Assembly: GCA_026394715.1 (NCBI GenBank)
Contig: JAPKXR010000102.1
Span: 1 to 34,426 of the forward strand
Origin: Methanomicrobiales archaeon
GTDB taxonomy: Archaea > Halobacteriota > Methanomicrobia > Methanomicrobiales > Methanospirillaceae
DNA length: 34,426 nt
Reading direction: 5' to 3'
Shown: positions 8,113 to 17,630 of the stretch, in pieces
Position numbering within the stretch: position 1 is the stretch's first letter
Layout: every line of letters begins with the position of its first letter
Notes under the pieces: model-generated
Told to the model about the DNA's origin: nothing
Seen by the model: the letters and a program-made list of their open reading frames with translations, nothing else
Database searches by the model: none
Translations under genes and position numbers: made by a program

Positions 8113-10047
8113 CTAACAGGACGAATACATCCCGGATCCAACGATATAGTCATTCCCGTCACTGCCCTTTGCATACTGAAAATATGCGGATTTCTTAAAT
8201 ATTCCCGGCTCTGCCGGGTTTGCATAGATATAATCTACCCAGCCTGTTCGGTTTTCCAGTGCCCGGTTCACCATCTGGTCCCTGAAGGGATTTCCCGCAA
8301 CGTCTGTCTTGCCTTTAAGGTTACTACCAACAGTGGATAATGTGTCCGCTTCAGCAACAAGTGTTACATTCCGATCATAAACATAGACATATAGTGCTCG
8401 ATTATCCTTGTCCCAGTAGGGGTGTTCCCCTTTATTGATACGGTTTAATGTTCCCTTAGCATCTTCTGATAAACGGGTTGCCGTGTATGAAACGAGCCCG
8501 ATTACCTGATCAGGCGGTATTGTTTCCTTTGCACACGAAATCCCGAGGTTCCGGTACATTATCTCGTCGTACTTCGTCACCCCGGTTTCATTCTTTTCAC
8601 TACGCACCGCAGTTATACCATCCTGGAACGCTTCCACAAGTGTATCAGGGGTATCAGGGCTGAATGCATAGTAAAAGTCAGCCGGCGGGAAGCGGTATAT
8701 TACTTCATACCGGTCAGGATCACCAGCAAAGATATCAAGGAAGTGTGCCCCTGTCATTTCTCCAGTCGCCCAGGCATCAATGGTACCGGACTCTAGCAGT
8801 GAGACCATCGCCGCACCATCATGACCTGTTACCAGTGAACTTTCAGGTATGCCGATATCTTTTAAGGAAGTGATTGAACTGGTATTTTCAATAATGCCTA
8901 ACCGGAGGGATTGCATGGCAGTCGAATTCTGAATGGTGAGATTGCGACTCCGTGTGGAAAATATCACGTTCCTGCTGCTTGCAAAAGGACCTGCCCATTT
9001 GAAGATCTTTTCCCGGTCCGGGGTGCGGACAACCGAAAACAGTACGGCCCTCGGTCCTTTTTTTGCCATCTCATATCCTTCTGACCAGGGGAGGAGAATG
9101 ACAGGGTTTTGTGTCAGGTTTGTACGGTAACCTGCCATGACTGCATCGAGGATCTCGATTGAAATGCCATGTAATTCATTATTGTCCCGGTAATTTAGCG
9201 GTGGAAATTCCTCGGTATAGTAATGCAGGGTGGAAAGTCCGAGTGAGGGAAAATAGTCAGCCCTGATACGTTCATACGTGCTCATTCCACCATTCAATGG
9301 CTTCTTTTGCAGGTCGTCTAATGAAAGTTGGAATGACCGGACAGTATCAGGAGAAGTCCCCCTGGAGAATGCATAATACAACCCGGTGGAGTTCAAGGTG
9401 TACACCGGGATGAAAATGCCCGCCCGCCCCGTTTCATGGCGGGACAGGTAATCGCCGGATAATTGTTCATATGCCCATAGATCGACGGCCCCGCTCTCAA
9501 GTGCATGTATTGCACCGGCCGTATCCGGATACGTGACGATCCGGGATTCAGCTACCCCGAGAGAACGGAGCTGGATGCCGGCCATATCGTCCTTGATCAC
9601 CGCAATTTTATAGTGTTCCAGGTCGTCTGGCATCTTCACCTCAATACCACTCCCCCTTGTTGCAAAAAGAACGGTATTAGCTGATTCAAATGGACCGACC
9701 CACTGGAATAATTGTTCCCGCTCAGGTAAACGGGATGTAGAAAACAAAACGACATCGGGTTCGTTGAGAGCTTTTTGGTACGCCTCGTTCCATGGGATTA
9801 CCGAAAAATCCCCTGGTGATGCGTCCCGGCCTGCGTTCCTTGCAGTTTCACGGATGAGATCTACGGCAAAGCCCTTTGCAGTACCATTTTCCAGGTAATT
9901 ATAGGGCGGTGACTGCTCAGTGAGATAGGTCAGAGGATGAACGCTGGATTTTTGTAAGGGGCCCGGTGCACTACACCCGGATAAAAAAATAAGCACCACC
10001 AGGAGAGCGCATAACAGGCAGACAGCAGATGATCTCGAAATTACCAT
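8113..10047 (-). CDS. Lipoprotein with two tandem SBP_bac_3-like solute-binding domains and a C-terminal single-cache (sCache_2-like) domain
   Basis: Lipobox LIFLSGC; two copies of (L/H)YxTEExPPLNYxxN...G(F/I)xxxxxxxxxx...PWxEgY; C-terminal SYTATRLSEDAKGTLNRINKGEHPYW...VYVYDRNVTLVAEAD...GSGMYSSC. Confidence 0.8.
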   Translation of the reverse strand: MVISRSSAVCLLCALLVVLIFLSGCSAPGPLQKSSVHPLTYLTEQSPPYNYLENGTAKGFAVDLIRETARNAGRDASPGDFSVIPWNEAYQKALNEPDVVLFSTSRLPEREQLFQWVGPFESANTVLFATRGSGIEVKMPDDLEHYKIAVIKDDMAGIQLRSLGVAESRIVTYPDTAGAIHALESGAVDLWAYEQLSGDYLSRHETGRAGIFIPVYTLNSTGLYYAFSRGTSPDTVRSFQLSLDDLQKKPLNGGMSTYERIRADYFPSLGLSTLHYYTEEFPPLNYRDNNELHGISIEILDAVMAGYRTNLTQNPVILLPWSEGYEMAKKGPRAVLFSVVRTPDREKIFKWAGPFASSRNVIFSTRSRNLTIQNSTAMQSLRLGIIENTSSITSLKDIGIPESSLVTGHDGAAMVSLLESGTIDAWATGEMTGAHFLDIFAGDPDRYEVIYRFPPADFYYAFSPDTPDTLVEAFQDGITAVRSEKNETGVTKYDEIMYRNLGISCAKETIPPDQVIGLVSYTATRLSEDAKGTLNRINKGEHPYWDKDNRALYVYVYDRNVTLVAEADTLSTVGSNLKGKTDVAGNPFRDQMVNRALENRTGWVDYIYANPAEPGIFKKSAYFQYAKGSDGNDYIVGSGMYSSC

Positions 10048-10210
10048 GATACAAAATTGTCAGGACAACTATGTAGGTATTGCCCTTTCGATGTTAATTA
10101 CCGAAAAAAAACGTCCTCATACACATACCTCCGGTTGGCAGGTGTAAGGTAAAGGATTAACGTCCATAGAGAACCAGAAAATAAGGTCCCAATCGATCAA
10201 AATGTTAGAA

Positions 10211-10295
10211 CGCCGAGGAAGAGATTTGAACTCTTGAGGTGCCAGGCACCAGTGGCTGTCAAGGCCACCGCCTTTCCGGACTAGACTACCTCGGC
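10211..10295 (-). tRNA. tRNA-Ser, anticodon UGA by position
   Basis: Minus strand folds as GCCGAGG TA GTC-TAGTCCGGAAA-GGC G GTGGC-CTTGACA-GCCAC TGGTGCCTGGCACCTC AAGAG-TTCAAAT-CTCTT CCTCGGC G; long variable arm and G73 are typical of tRNA-Ser; no encoded CCA. Confidence 0.92.
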
Positions 10296-10437
10296 CCGCT
10301 CTATAGTATTGTGGATTCGGTATAAAAAAGGTATCCAAATGACCAGGGGTTACTGGTAAGAATTACCTGGGGTCGATGCCTCTTGCGAACCCGGGTAACA
10401 AAAAACACAGGTTCGGTCCTGATAAATGGATAAAGAA

Positions 10438-11556
10438 TTATTTCCTTTGCCAGAACAGGGCAACCAGGCCGATGGAAATAACAACAATTACTGCAGGGAA
10501 CATAGCCTGAGTTGTGGGGGCCTGAGGCACCGTAGTAGTCACCATAAAACCCGGTGGCGCTATCAGGCTTGCGGCAATACTTTTTGCATTCTCTGCAAAC
10601 ACGGTGACGTTGGCCGTATCTGAATACTTATTCGGGTAGACCATGAAGTATTGGGTCTCTCCGTTACCAAATGTTGTGATCTCCTCTGGGAATCCGGGCC
10701 CCTTGGTATTTATTTTCACCCGTTGCCCTAACGGGTCGGTATACTCGATGACCCAGTCAGTACCTGTTGAAGTATAAATTCTTCCAGGACCCGTTTTGGT
10801 CGCAACCGAAAAATAAGCGGGTTGATCACGGGTCGATAACATCGACGCGGACGGGGTTGATGACGAGGTATCGGGAGTCTGGGTAGTCGGGGGGGGCGTC
10901 ACTACAGGGACTGTACTGATGTCCTGATCAAGGACGCTGATGTTGTAGGTACCAATAGAGCCTTTCCGGTCACTGATTTTAACTTGGTAGACCCCGGTCT
11001 TTCCTATTGTAAAATCCTTTGAGAAGATGCCGTCAATATTGGTTGGGACGAATGAAGGACCGAAGAGCCGGCTCCCGTCCGGATTATCAACCTGTATCTC
11101 GATAGCATCATTCCTGACATTATTTGCATTCCCTGTCAGATGGAGCTGACCGTTCAGATATTGTCTTGGTAATGAGGTGATCTTTACCTCGTCAGACCGG
11201 TCAACGAGAGTCACAACCCTCATCGTGATAGAATCTCCAAGATACCGGAATTCCCCGGTCGGTAATATTTCAACTTTATAGATGCCCCGTGTGTAACCGG
11301 TAGTGGGGAACTCCACGGTGAAATTCTTGTCTCCCTGGACAATTACGTGCTTTGTTGCCTTCACCTCGCTCGTATATTCTGAGCGGGTGAGCATGATATC
11401 AAATGAAACACCGGCTGGAAGGCTCGTGGTCCCGTTCACCACAATAGTCTCACCTAATTTAATGGACTGGGGTGCATCGATCCGTATTTCATACGCGGAT
11501 ACAACCCCGGTAATGAGAAGGCAAAATATTGCGAAGATGAGGATCTTTTTCATCAT
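10438..11556 (-). CDS. Secreted surface protein with Ig-like domains and C-terminal TM anchor
   Basis: Signal peptide MMKKILIFAIFCLLITGVVSA; beta-rich body; Thr/Ser/Pro linker; C-terminal AMFPAVIVVISIGLVALFWQRK. Confidence 0.75.
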   Translation of the reverse strand: MMKKILIFAIFCLLITGVVSAYEIRIDAPQSIKLGETIVVNGTTSLPAGVSFDIMLTRSEYTSEVKATKHVIVQGDKNFTVEFPTTGYTRGIYKVEILPTGEFRYLGDSITMRVVTLVDRSDEVKITSLPRQYLNGQLHLTGNANNVRNDAIEIQVDNPDGSRLFGPSFVPTNIDGIFSKDFTIGKTGVYQVKISDRKGSIGTYNISVLDQDISTVPVVTPPPTTQTPDTSSSTPSASMLSTRDQPAYFSVATKTGPGRIYTSTGTDWVIEYTDPLGQRVKINTKGPGFPEEITTFGNGETQYFMVYPNKYSDTANVTVFAENAKSIAASLIAPPGFMVTTTVPQAPTTQAMFPAVIVVISIGLVALFWQRK

Positions 11557-11581
11557 ATAACGTTCAACTAGTACGCTGTTA

Positions 11582-12568
11582 ATGCTTACTAATGAGGAGG
11601 AAAAGCCGCTTGCCTTCTGGCAGGGGACCGATCGACATGAAGGCCGGGAACAAAAAACACTGACGATAATTTTAAAGTCCGGTGGATGTTCCTGGAATCG
11701 TTGCCTGATGTGCAGTTACCGGCATGAACGGTATATGGGACTTTCAAAGAAAGAACTGGCAGACCGCCTCATCCGGCAGCTCAGGTTTGTCACCAATGCA
11801 ATCCCGATCAAAGACGTGGAAATCATCAAACTTTATACTTCCGGGAGCTTCTTTGATCCCGACGAAGTCCCGCATGCCGTGCTTGAAGAAGCGGGCGCCT
11901 TATTCCGGGGTAAAATTATCATCGCAGAAACACGGCCTGAATACGTACAGGACGAAGTCCTCGAAGATTTCATCGCGAGATTCGATGATGGGACAAACGC
12001 AAAACCCCTTTATGTTGCTATCGGCCTTGAAACAACGAACGACCGGATCCGGGAGAAGTCTATTGACAAGGGTTTTTCGTCAGAAGATTTTAACAGGGCA
12101 GTAAGGGCAGCGAGGAACACCGGGACGGGAATTAAAGCATATCTCCTGATGAAACCTCTTTTCCTGACTGAGAAAGAAGCAATGGCAGATATGAAGCAGT
12201 CACTGGCTGACCTTTGCGGTGTTGCGGATAGTATCTCGATGAACACCTGCACGGTCCAGCGGGGCACGGATATGGAACGGTATTGGAAACAAGGTGCCTA
12301 TCGTCCGCCGTATCTCTGGAGTGTCGCAGATGTCCTGGCAACCGCACCAATGGAAGTACTGTGCGACCCACTCGGAGGGGGACAATCACGAGGAGCACAT
12401 AACTGTGGTGAATGTGACAGGGATATTATTGATGCGATAAAATTTTACTCGCTGTCTGGCGACAGGTCGGTAATAAAAGCCGTATCAAACATGGAGTGCC
12501 CCTGCAGGGATGAGTGGGAACTTGTCCTGTCGCAGGAAATGCCCTGGTGCATGCCGCTTACGCGGTAG
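11582..12568 (+). CDS. Archaeosine biosynthesis radical SAM protein RaSEA
   Basis: Radical SAM motif GGCSWNRCLMCSYRHER after FWQGTDRHEGREQKTLTIILKS; TIGR01210-like with C-terminal CGECDRDI. Confidence 0.88.
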   Translation: MLTNEEEKPLAFWQGTDRHEGREQKTLTIILKSGGCSWNRCLMCSYRHERYMGLSKKELADRLIRQLRFVTNAIPIKDVEIIKLYTSGSFFDPDEVPHAVLEEAGALFRGKIIIAETRPEYVQDEVLEDFIARFDDGTNAKPLYVAIGLETTNDRIREKSIDKGFSSEDFNRAVRAARNTGTGIKAYLLMKPLFLTEKEAMADMKQSLADLCGVADSISMNTCTVQRGTDMERYWKQGAYRPPYLWSVADVLATAPMEVLCDPLGGGQSRGAHNCGECDRDIIDAIKFYSLSGDRSVIKAVSNMECPCRDEWELVLSQEMPWCMPLTR

Positions 12569-12796
12569 GGACAGACCCCTGGCCTTCCCCGAGGGTTCTC
12601 CTTCACCCATTTAGCCAGGAATCATAAAAAAATTAGATCAGGTAATTTATACCTTCCGGATGGAAATGGTATGTCCCCGTTTGGCAGGCCCCGCTGATTC
12701 GCATCCACACATGAGGACGATCTTAAAGAAACGGTCTTGTTTCTAATGGGAAGAGTTGGGTTCTCTAAAAATGTATGGATCAGTGATATGAAAAAA

Positions 12797-13834
12797 CTAT
12801 TTAATGGTAAAGCCGGGTTTTGTTACCGTCTTTCCATCAGGCCCTGCGACGACAACAGACCAGGTTTTACCTGATGGTAATTCTTTACTGAGTGGTATGG
12901 TGCATACAATTTTTGTTTCAGTAAGCGAAGTAATGGAACCAGACTGATTGGGGTACCCGGAAAGAGACAGACATACGGCTGTATTTTTTGCATCATAAAA
13001 CCCAGTTCCAATAATCTGCAATATAACCGTATTTCCCCTCATACCCGATTTGGGAGTAAATGAAGTGATGCTTAATGGCGGCAGCCCCGCGAATGTCGTT
13101 GAAATTAAATGGGGGGCAATCACATTCTTGAAGATATAAGAAGTCATTGCTCCTTTTGAGACACCATCTACCTTCACATCCGAGATCTTGAATCCGGGTT
13201 CCGGCGTAATGATAAATTTCTGGCTCGCTCCCGAAGAAACCGATATGGACCCTAATGGACTGATTGTCCCACCTGTCCCCGCAGTAGACGTGATGATATA
13301 GAGAATTGCGGGAGATGTCGTGAATGTCGCTGATATGGTATGAGTTGCCAGAACATTCGTGAAGGTATAGGACGTTATTGCACCTTTTGAGACACCATCC
13401 ACCTTCACATCCGAGATCTTGAATCCGGGTTCCGGCATGATGATAAATTTCTGGCTCCCCCATAAAGCAACGGGGACAGCTCCTGTTGGACTGATTGTCC
13501 CTCCTGTACCTGCAGTAGCAGTGATAGTATAGGACCTTACAAATGTCACCGTAATCGTATGGACCGCCAGAACATTTGTGAAGGTATAGGACGTTATGGC
13601 ACCTTTGGAAGACCCATCCACTTTTACATTCGAGACGATATATTCTGATTGCGGTGTAATGGTAAATTGCTGAATTCCACCTGAAGGGACCGACACAGCC
13701 CCATATGGACTGATTGTCCCCCCTGTCCCGGCTGTTGCAGTGATGGTATAACTTTTCGCTGCGGCAACTGCCGGACTAACAGTCAGGACGATCACTATAA
13801 GCATCAGGACAAACAATAGAACCGATTTTCGCAT
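12797..13834 (-). CDS. Secreted protein with three InlB B-repeat-like (Flg_new_2) domains and a C-terminal IPT/TIG-like domain
   Basis: Signal peptide; three YTITATAGTGGTISPxGxVxVxxGxxQxFxIxPExGxxIxDVKVDGxSKGAxTSYTFxNVxAxHTIxxTF units; SITSFTPKSGMRGNTVILQIIGTGF start of the TIG domain. Confidence 0.85.
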   Translation of the reverse strand: MRKSVLLFVLMLIVIVLTVSPAVAAAKSYTITATAGTGGTISPYGAVSVPSGGIQQFTITPQSEYIVSNVKVDGSSKGAITSYTFTNVLAVHTITVTFVRSYTITATAGTGGTISPTGAVPVALWGSQKFIIMPEPGFKISDVKVDGVSKGAITSYTFTNVLATHTISATFTTSPAILYIITSTAGTGGTISPLGSISVSSGASQKFIITPEPGFKISDVKVDGVSKGAMTSYIFKNVIAPHLISTTFAGLPPLSITSFTPKSGMRGNTVILQIIGTGFYDAKNTAVCLSLSGYPNQSGSITSLTETKIVCTIPLSKELPSGKTWSVVVAGPDGKTVTKPGFTIK

Positions 13835-14117
13835 ATGTCCTCATTTATTTACGGGATATATTTATTTTGCGGTTAGATTTTTGCTTCGCCTCTGTATGAT
13901 ATGATGGTGAAACACGATTGGAGTTAAACAGGATACCTAATGGATGGAGAGGAATTAGATAAAAGAATGATAACCTATACATTATCACATAAGTAACCCC
14001 CTGAATTTAATACGGAAGGCCAATGGATGTAATTCATGTAGGAATGTTAAAAACAACTCCCCAAAAAATACACATCCACAGAGGAATATTAATAAAATAA
14101 AGGATACAGGATAACAA

Positions 14118-15359
14118 TTAGATTTCGCTGAATCCACTCTGGAGATCCAGTTGTTTTGCGAGGAGTGGCAGGAATGTACCCGCATCGCTGACCACACTGA
14201 TTGCCTGCATCGTCCCCCGATCCATTAATTTAGTCACGGATGACGGATTAATATCAACACAAATGGTCTTGACATACGAGGGAAGACAGTTACCCACTGC
14301 AATAGAATGGAGCAACGTTGCCACCATCAGCACCATGCTGCATGACTGGGTATAATCACGCATCCGATCCTGTGCCTCAAGAACATCCGTAATCACATCC
14401 GGCAGGGGGCCATCATCCCTGATGGAACCTGCCAGGACGAATGGTACATCGTTTTTCACACACTCGTACATGATACCCCCCGTAATGATACCCATGTCAA
14501 CTGCCTTTTTAATTGACCCGGCGCGCATAACTTCACTGATTGCGTACAGGTGATTTTTGTGCCCGCCAGTAACAGGTTTACCAGTTGACAGGTCCATCCC
14601 TAACGAGGTCCCGAAAAGATTATATTCGATATCATGGGTAGCAAGCGCATTCCCTGCAAAGAGTACATTAATATAACCGTTCCTGATAATTTTTGCCAGT
14701 GCTTTGTCCGCACCGGTGTGAATGATTGCAGGCCCTCCCACGAGTGCAATTTTTCCTCCGTCCCTGTGAACCTCGAGGATCTCTTTCGCAACCCTTGCAA
14801 TGATCGTTTCACTGGGACGTTCTGAAGATACCGTGCCGTGCATGAATTCGAAGTTGGTCTCTTCTCTTGGTCGTTCGGGAGGAACAATCCGTACACCCTG
14901 TTCACCGACCACCACCATGTCGCCTTTCTTCAGTTTAGACAGGGGGGTGCTTTTTGCAACAAGCCCCTCTGTATCAAGCACGATCAGGCAGTCCATCTCT
15001 ATCGCCTGGACAGGGACCCACGACTCAAGGTATTTAACGGATGTCGGATAGTTGGTCGTTGAATAGAAACCCTTAGGGACAACACGGTCCGCCTCGGCAG
15101 GTATTATTCTGACATCGGCAATTACCAGAAGACGGGCGCCATGACGGTGGATCTCAGAGATAATGGCATCGACTCTTTCATCATTCGCCGCATTTACTTT
15201 CAGGCGCGCATAACTGGGGTCGGTCTTCTGTTTCCCGACATCAAATACAAGGATCTCAAAATTGCCCCCCATATCCATAATTTTATCAAAGATCTGAGTC
15301 ATGATGCCCGAGTCGATGATATGGCCTTCAAGCTCAATCTCCCGCGATGCTTCCATCAT
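14118..15359 (-). CDS. TIGR00300-type LOR/SDH bifunctional-enzyme conserved-domain protein (possible ornithine cyclodeaminase-type enzyme)
   Basis: REIELEGHIIDSGIMTQIFDKIMDMGGNFEILVFDVGKQKTDPSYARLKV N-terminal LOR/SDH domain and GGPAIIHTGADKALAKIIRNGYINVLFAGNALATHDIEYNLFGTSLG core. Confidence 0.8.
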   Translation of the reverse strand: MMEASREIELEGHIIDSGIMTQIFDKIMDMGGNFEILVFDVGKQKTDPSYARLKVNAANDERVDAIISEIHRHGARLLVIADVRIIPAEADRVVPKGFYSTTNYPTSVKYLESWVPVQAIEMDCLIVLDTEGLVAKSTPLSKLKKGDMVVVGEQGVRIVPPERPREETNFEFMHGTVSSERPSETIIARVAKEILEVHRDGGKIALVGGPAIIHTGADKALAKIIRNGYINVLFAGNALATHDIEYNLFGTSLGMDLSTGKPVTGGHKNHLYAISEVMRAGSIKKAVDMGIITGGIMYECVKNDVPFVLAGSIRDDGPLPDVITDVLEAQDRMRDYTQSCSMVLMVATLLHSIAVGNCLPSYVKTICVDINPSSVTKLMDRGTMQAISVVSDAGTFLPLLAKQLDLQSGFSEI

Positions 15360-15640
15360 AGAATATGGGCTCTGCTGCTATTTTATTTTATTTTATCTTT
15401 AATCTGGCCGTAATTTTTTAACCGCGAAATTCGGGACAGGCCGGGGAGCTAGGGTCAGGTGCCCACACATACGGTTAACGGGGAATTCATATAAGGCCTC
15501 GAAAGAAATTTTGTTTCACGAAAAATTACCATTGTGATGTTGTCACGACAGCGTCGACCAGAAGCACAATACATACCATGGGGTTATCATCGGATCTAAA
15601 AAATCAGGGATTGGACGGAGAGGGGTCCAAAACTACAATC

Positions 15641-16240
15641 TTACCTTTCGGGTGAAAGGAAGAGGGACCGCCGCAATTTTTCCAGATCCGCCCTGGTATT
15701 GATATTATAGGCGAGATCCCGGTCCATAATGAGAAATTTTTCTTCTTTCTGGGACCGGTCGATAAAATCCCCCCGAAGGATATTAATTCCTGCAGGGCAG
15801 GCCGCAACCCCGCAGATGCACTCCTCATAAAGCACGTCAACCCCTTCACTCCGGCATGGCGCAGGTACCCAGGTTGAAAGGGCCTCCTTTCCCGAAATTT
15901 CGTATGCAGCGCGTATTTGCTGGATATGCGACACAGTGAGACAGGGAAGGTCCGCTACGCAGGAAAAAAAGCTACCGGTTTCTTCGATGGTCTTCACAGC
16001 CTCCTGTAGGTCCTGGATATATCCATGCCCCAATGCGCTTACACATTCAAACCCATGCGCCCGCGCCCAGTTCATGGTGAACGGTGTCTGCGGGGAAGCA
16101 ACGATAATGACGTCGTACCCGCTTTTTATGAATGCTGAAATCACTAGAGAGATCATTGGAATCCCTCCTACGGTTACCAGTGGTTTTTCACCCAAGCCGA
16201 GGCGGGTTCCGGCCCCGCCAGCCATAATCATTGCACGCAT
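15641..16240 (-). CDS. cobY: Adenosylcobinamide-phosphate guanylyltransferase
   Basis: NTP-transferase start MRAMIMAGGAGTRLGLGEKPLVTVGG..PMI; CVADLPCLT; overlaps the cobD-like gene. Confidence 0.85.
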   Translation of the reverse strand: MRAMIMAGGAGTRLGLGEKPLVTVGGIPMISLVISAFIKSGYDVIIVASPQTPFTMNWARAHGFECVSALGHGYIQDLQEAVKTIEETGSFFSCVADLPCLTVSHIQQIRAAYEISGKEALSTWVPAPCRSEGVDVLYEECICGVAACPAGINILRGDFIDRSQKEEKFLIMDRDLAYNINTRADLEKLRRSLFLSPER

Positions 16241-17226
16241 ACACGAAGTGCCTCGGCGAGAACTTTATTCTCGGAACTGGTCCTGACAGATATCCGGATT
16301 GAATGGGGGAGACCGAACGATGTGCAGTCGCGGACGAGGATTCCATGACAGGCCAGGGAGTTACAAAGGGCACCAGCGTCCTTGCCAATGTCGGCAAGGA
16401 TAAAGTTCGCAGATGGCGGTCTAACCAAAAATCCCAGGTCCTGAAGAGATTTTACAAGGAAATTGCATTCAGCCCTGATTTTCCTCCGTGATTCTTCCAG
16501 TTCCTGGTATTTTTTAAAGGCCTGAATCGCAAAACATTCTGCAAAGGCATTCACACTCCAGGGGGGACGCAATACCTCAAGTGCGCGCACAAGTTCCGGG
16601 TTCGCAAACGCATACCCAAACCGGAGACCGGGGACTGAAAAACACTTGGTCAACGAACGAAGGAGACAAAGGTTAGTCTCCCGTTTATCAATCAGACTTT
16701 CCCCGGGGTCTGACAATTCAATAAATGCTTCATCGAGGAACATGCAGGTACCCTGTTCCGCGTACGATTTAAGACGGGTAGTAACCTCTTTTTTCCCTAA
16801 TAACTGCCCTGTAGGATTATTAGGGTTGCACAGGAATGCGGCAATTGGAATTTCACCTTCTTTCATCAGGTGCCCACCCGCGAGCTGCACTGAAAGGTGG
16901 TATTCCCCAAACGTGGGAGGGTCTATCTTTGCAGCTCCGTTGTTCCGGAACATCGCCTGGCAAAATGAACGAATTAATTCTATTGACCCATTCCCTACGG
17001 CAATTTCTTCAACATCCCGGTGGAACTGCCGGCCGATTACTTCTTTTAGCTGCAGATACTCGTCGTCGGGGTAATGATCCAGAAGGTCAGGGGGAAAATG
17101 CCATTCCATTGCCGGGGGGAAAGGATTCAGGCTTGCACTGAAATCAATAGCTGTCTGCCCCGTATTCTCGAGGTGTTGTTTTACCTTCCCCCCATGCCTC
17201 ACTTTCTCAGGAAGTCCTGGTCCCAC
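16228..17226 (-). CDS. cobD: Threonine-phosphate decarboxylase / class I-II aminotransferase-like (CobD type)
   Basis: HGGKVKQHLENTGQTAIDFSASLNPFPP, AAFLCNPNNPTGQ, SLTKCFSVPGLRFGYAFA; overlaps cobY. Confidence 0.85.
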   Translation of the reverse strand: MGPGLPEKVRHGGKVKQHLENTGQTAIDFSASLNPFPPAMEWHFPPDLLDHYPDDEYLQLKEVIGRQFHRDVEEIAVGNGSIELIRSFCQAMFRNNGAAKIDPPTFGEYHLSVQLAGGHLMKEGEIPIAAFLCNPNNPTGQLLGKKEVTTRLKSYAEQGTCMFLDEAFIELSDPGESLIDKRETNLCLLRSLTKCFSVPGLRFGYAFANPELVRALEVLRPPWSVNAFAECFAIQAFKKYQELEESRRKIRAECNFLVKSLQDLGFLVRPPSANFILADIGKDAGALCNSLACHGILVRDCTSFGLPHSIRISVRTSSENKVLAEALRVCVQ

Positions 17227-17321
17227 AATTTCGTCCTCATTTATGGATTTATATTGAATATTGGGGCTTAAATTCGTTACGAGTCCACCCTCTTCGTAGG
17301 GGTGCAGAGGAGGATGAAAAG

Positions 17322-17330
17322 ATATAAATA
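17322..17330 (+). promoter_or_regulatory. Candidate TATA box for the RHH-ftsZ transcription unit (ATATAAATA)
   Basis: AT-rich ATATAAATA upstream of the repeat array; predicted TSS about 25 nt downstream. Confidence 0.45.
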
Positions 17331-17360
17331 GATAAACGTAATATTGTGGAATATCTGCTT

Positions 17361-17423
17361 TGTCAGACTATAATGATCTTAATGTCTGTCATTTGTCTGT
17401 CAATTGTCAGACAATTGTCAGAT
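17361..17423 (+). promoter_or_regulatory. Phased operator-like array of TGTCWGWC repeats
   Basis: TGTCAGAC 17361, TGTCTGTC 17383, TGTCTGTC 17394, TGTCAGAC 17405, TGTCAGAT 17416; start spacings 22, 11, 11, 11 bp. Confidence 0.75.
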
Positions 17424-17436
17424 TGAGGAGAGAGTT

Positions 17437-17616
17437 ATGATGAAACGAATCACACTCCGGTTACCCGAACAACAGATCGAATTGCTAGAGCAGATGGTAG
17501 ATGCCGGAGAATTTCCGACAGTATCAGAAGCAGTGCGGGATGCGGTTCGTCAACTCATCGAACGGCGATCAGGCCGTATAATCAGAGACAGCGACCAGGT
17601 TTCATTCAAGGTTTAG
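17437..17616 (+). CDS. cdrS: Ribbon-helix-helix transcriptional regulator (CdrS-like), upstream of ftsZ
   Basis: [47 protein letters not shown] fold; start moved from 17404 to ATG 17437 preceded by GGAGAGAG; directly upstream of ftsZ2 as described for haloarchaeal cdrS. Confidence 0.8.
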   Translation: MMKRITLRLPEQQIELLEQMVDAGEFPTVSEAVRDAVRQLIERRSGRIIRDSDQVSFKV

Positions 17617-17630
17617 GAGGGTATGAAAAG

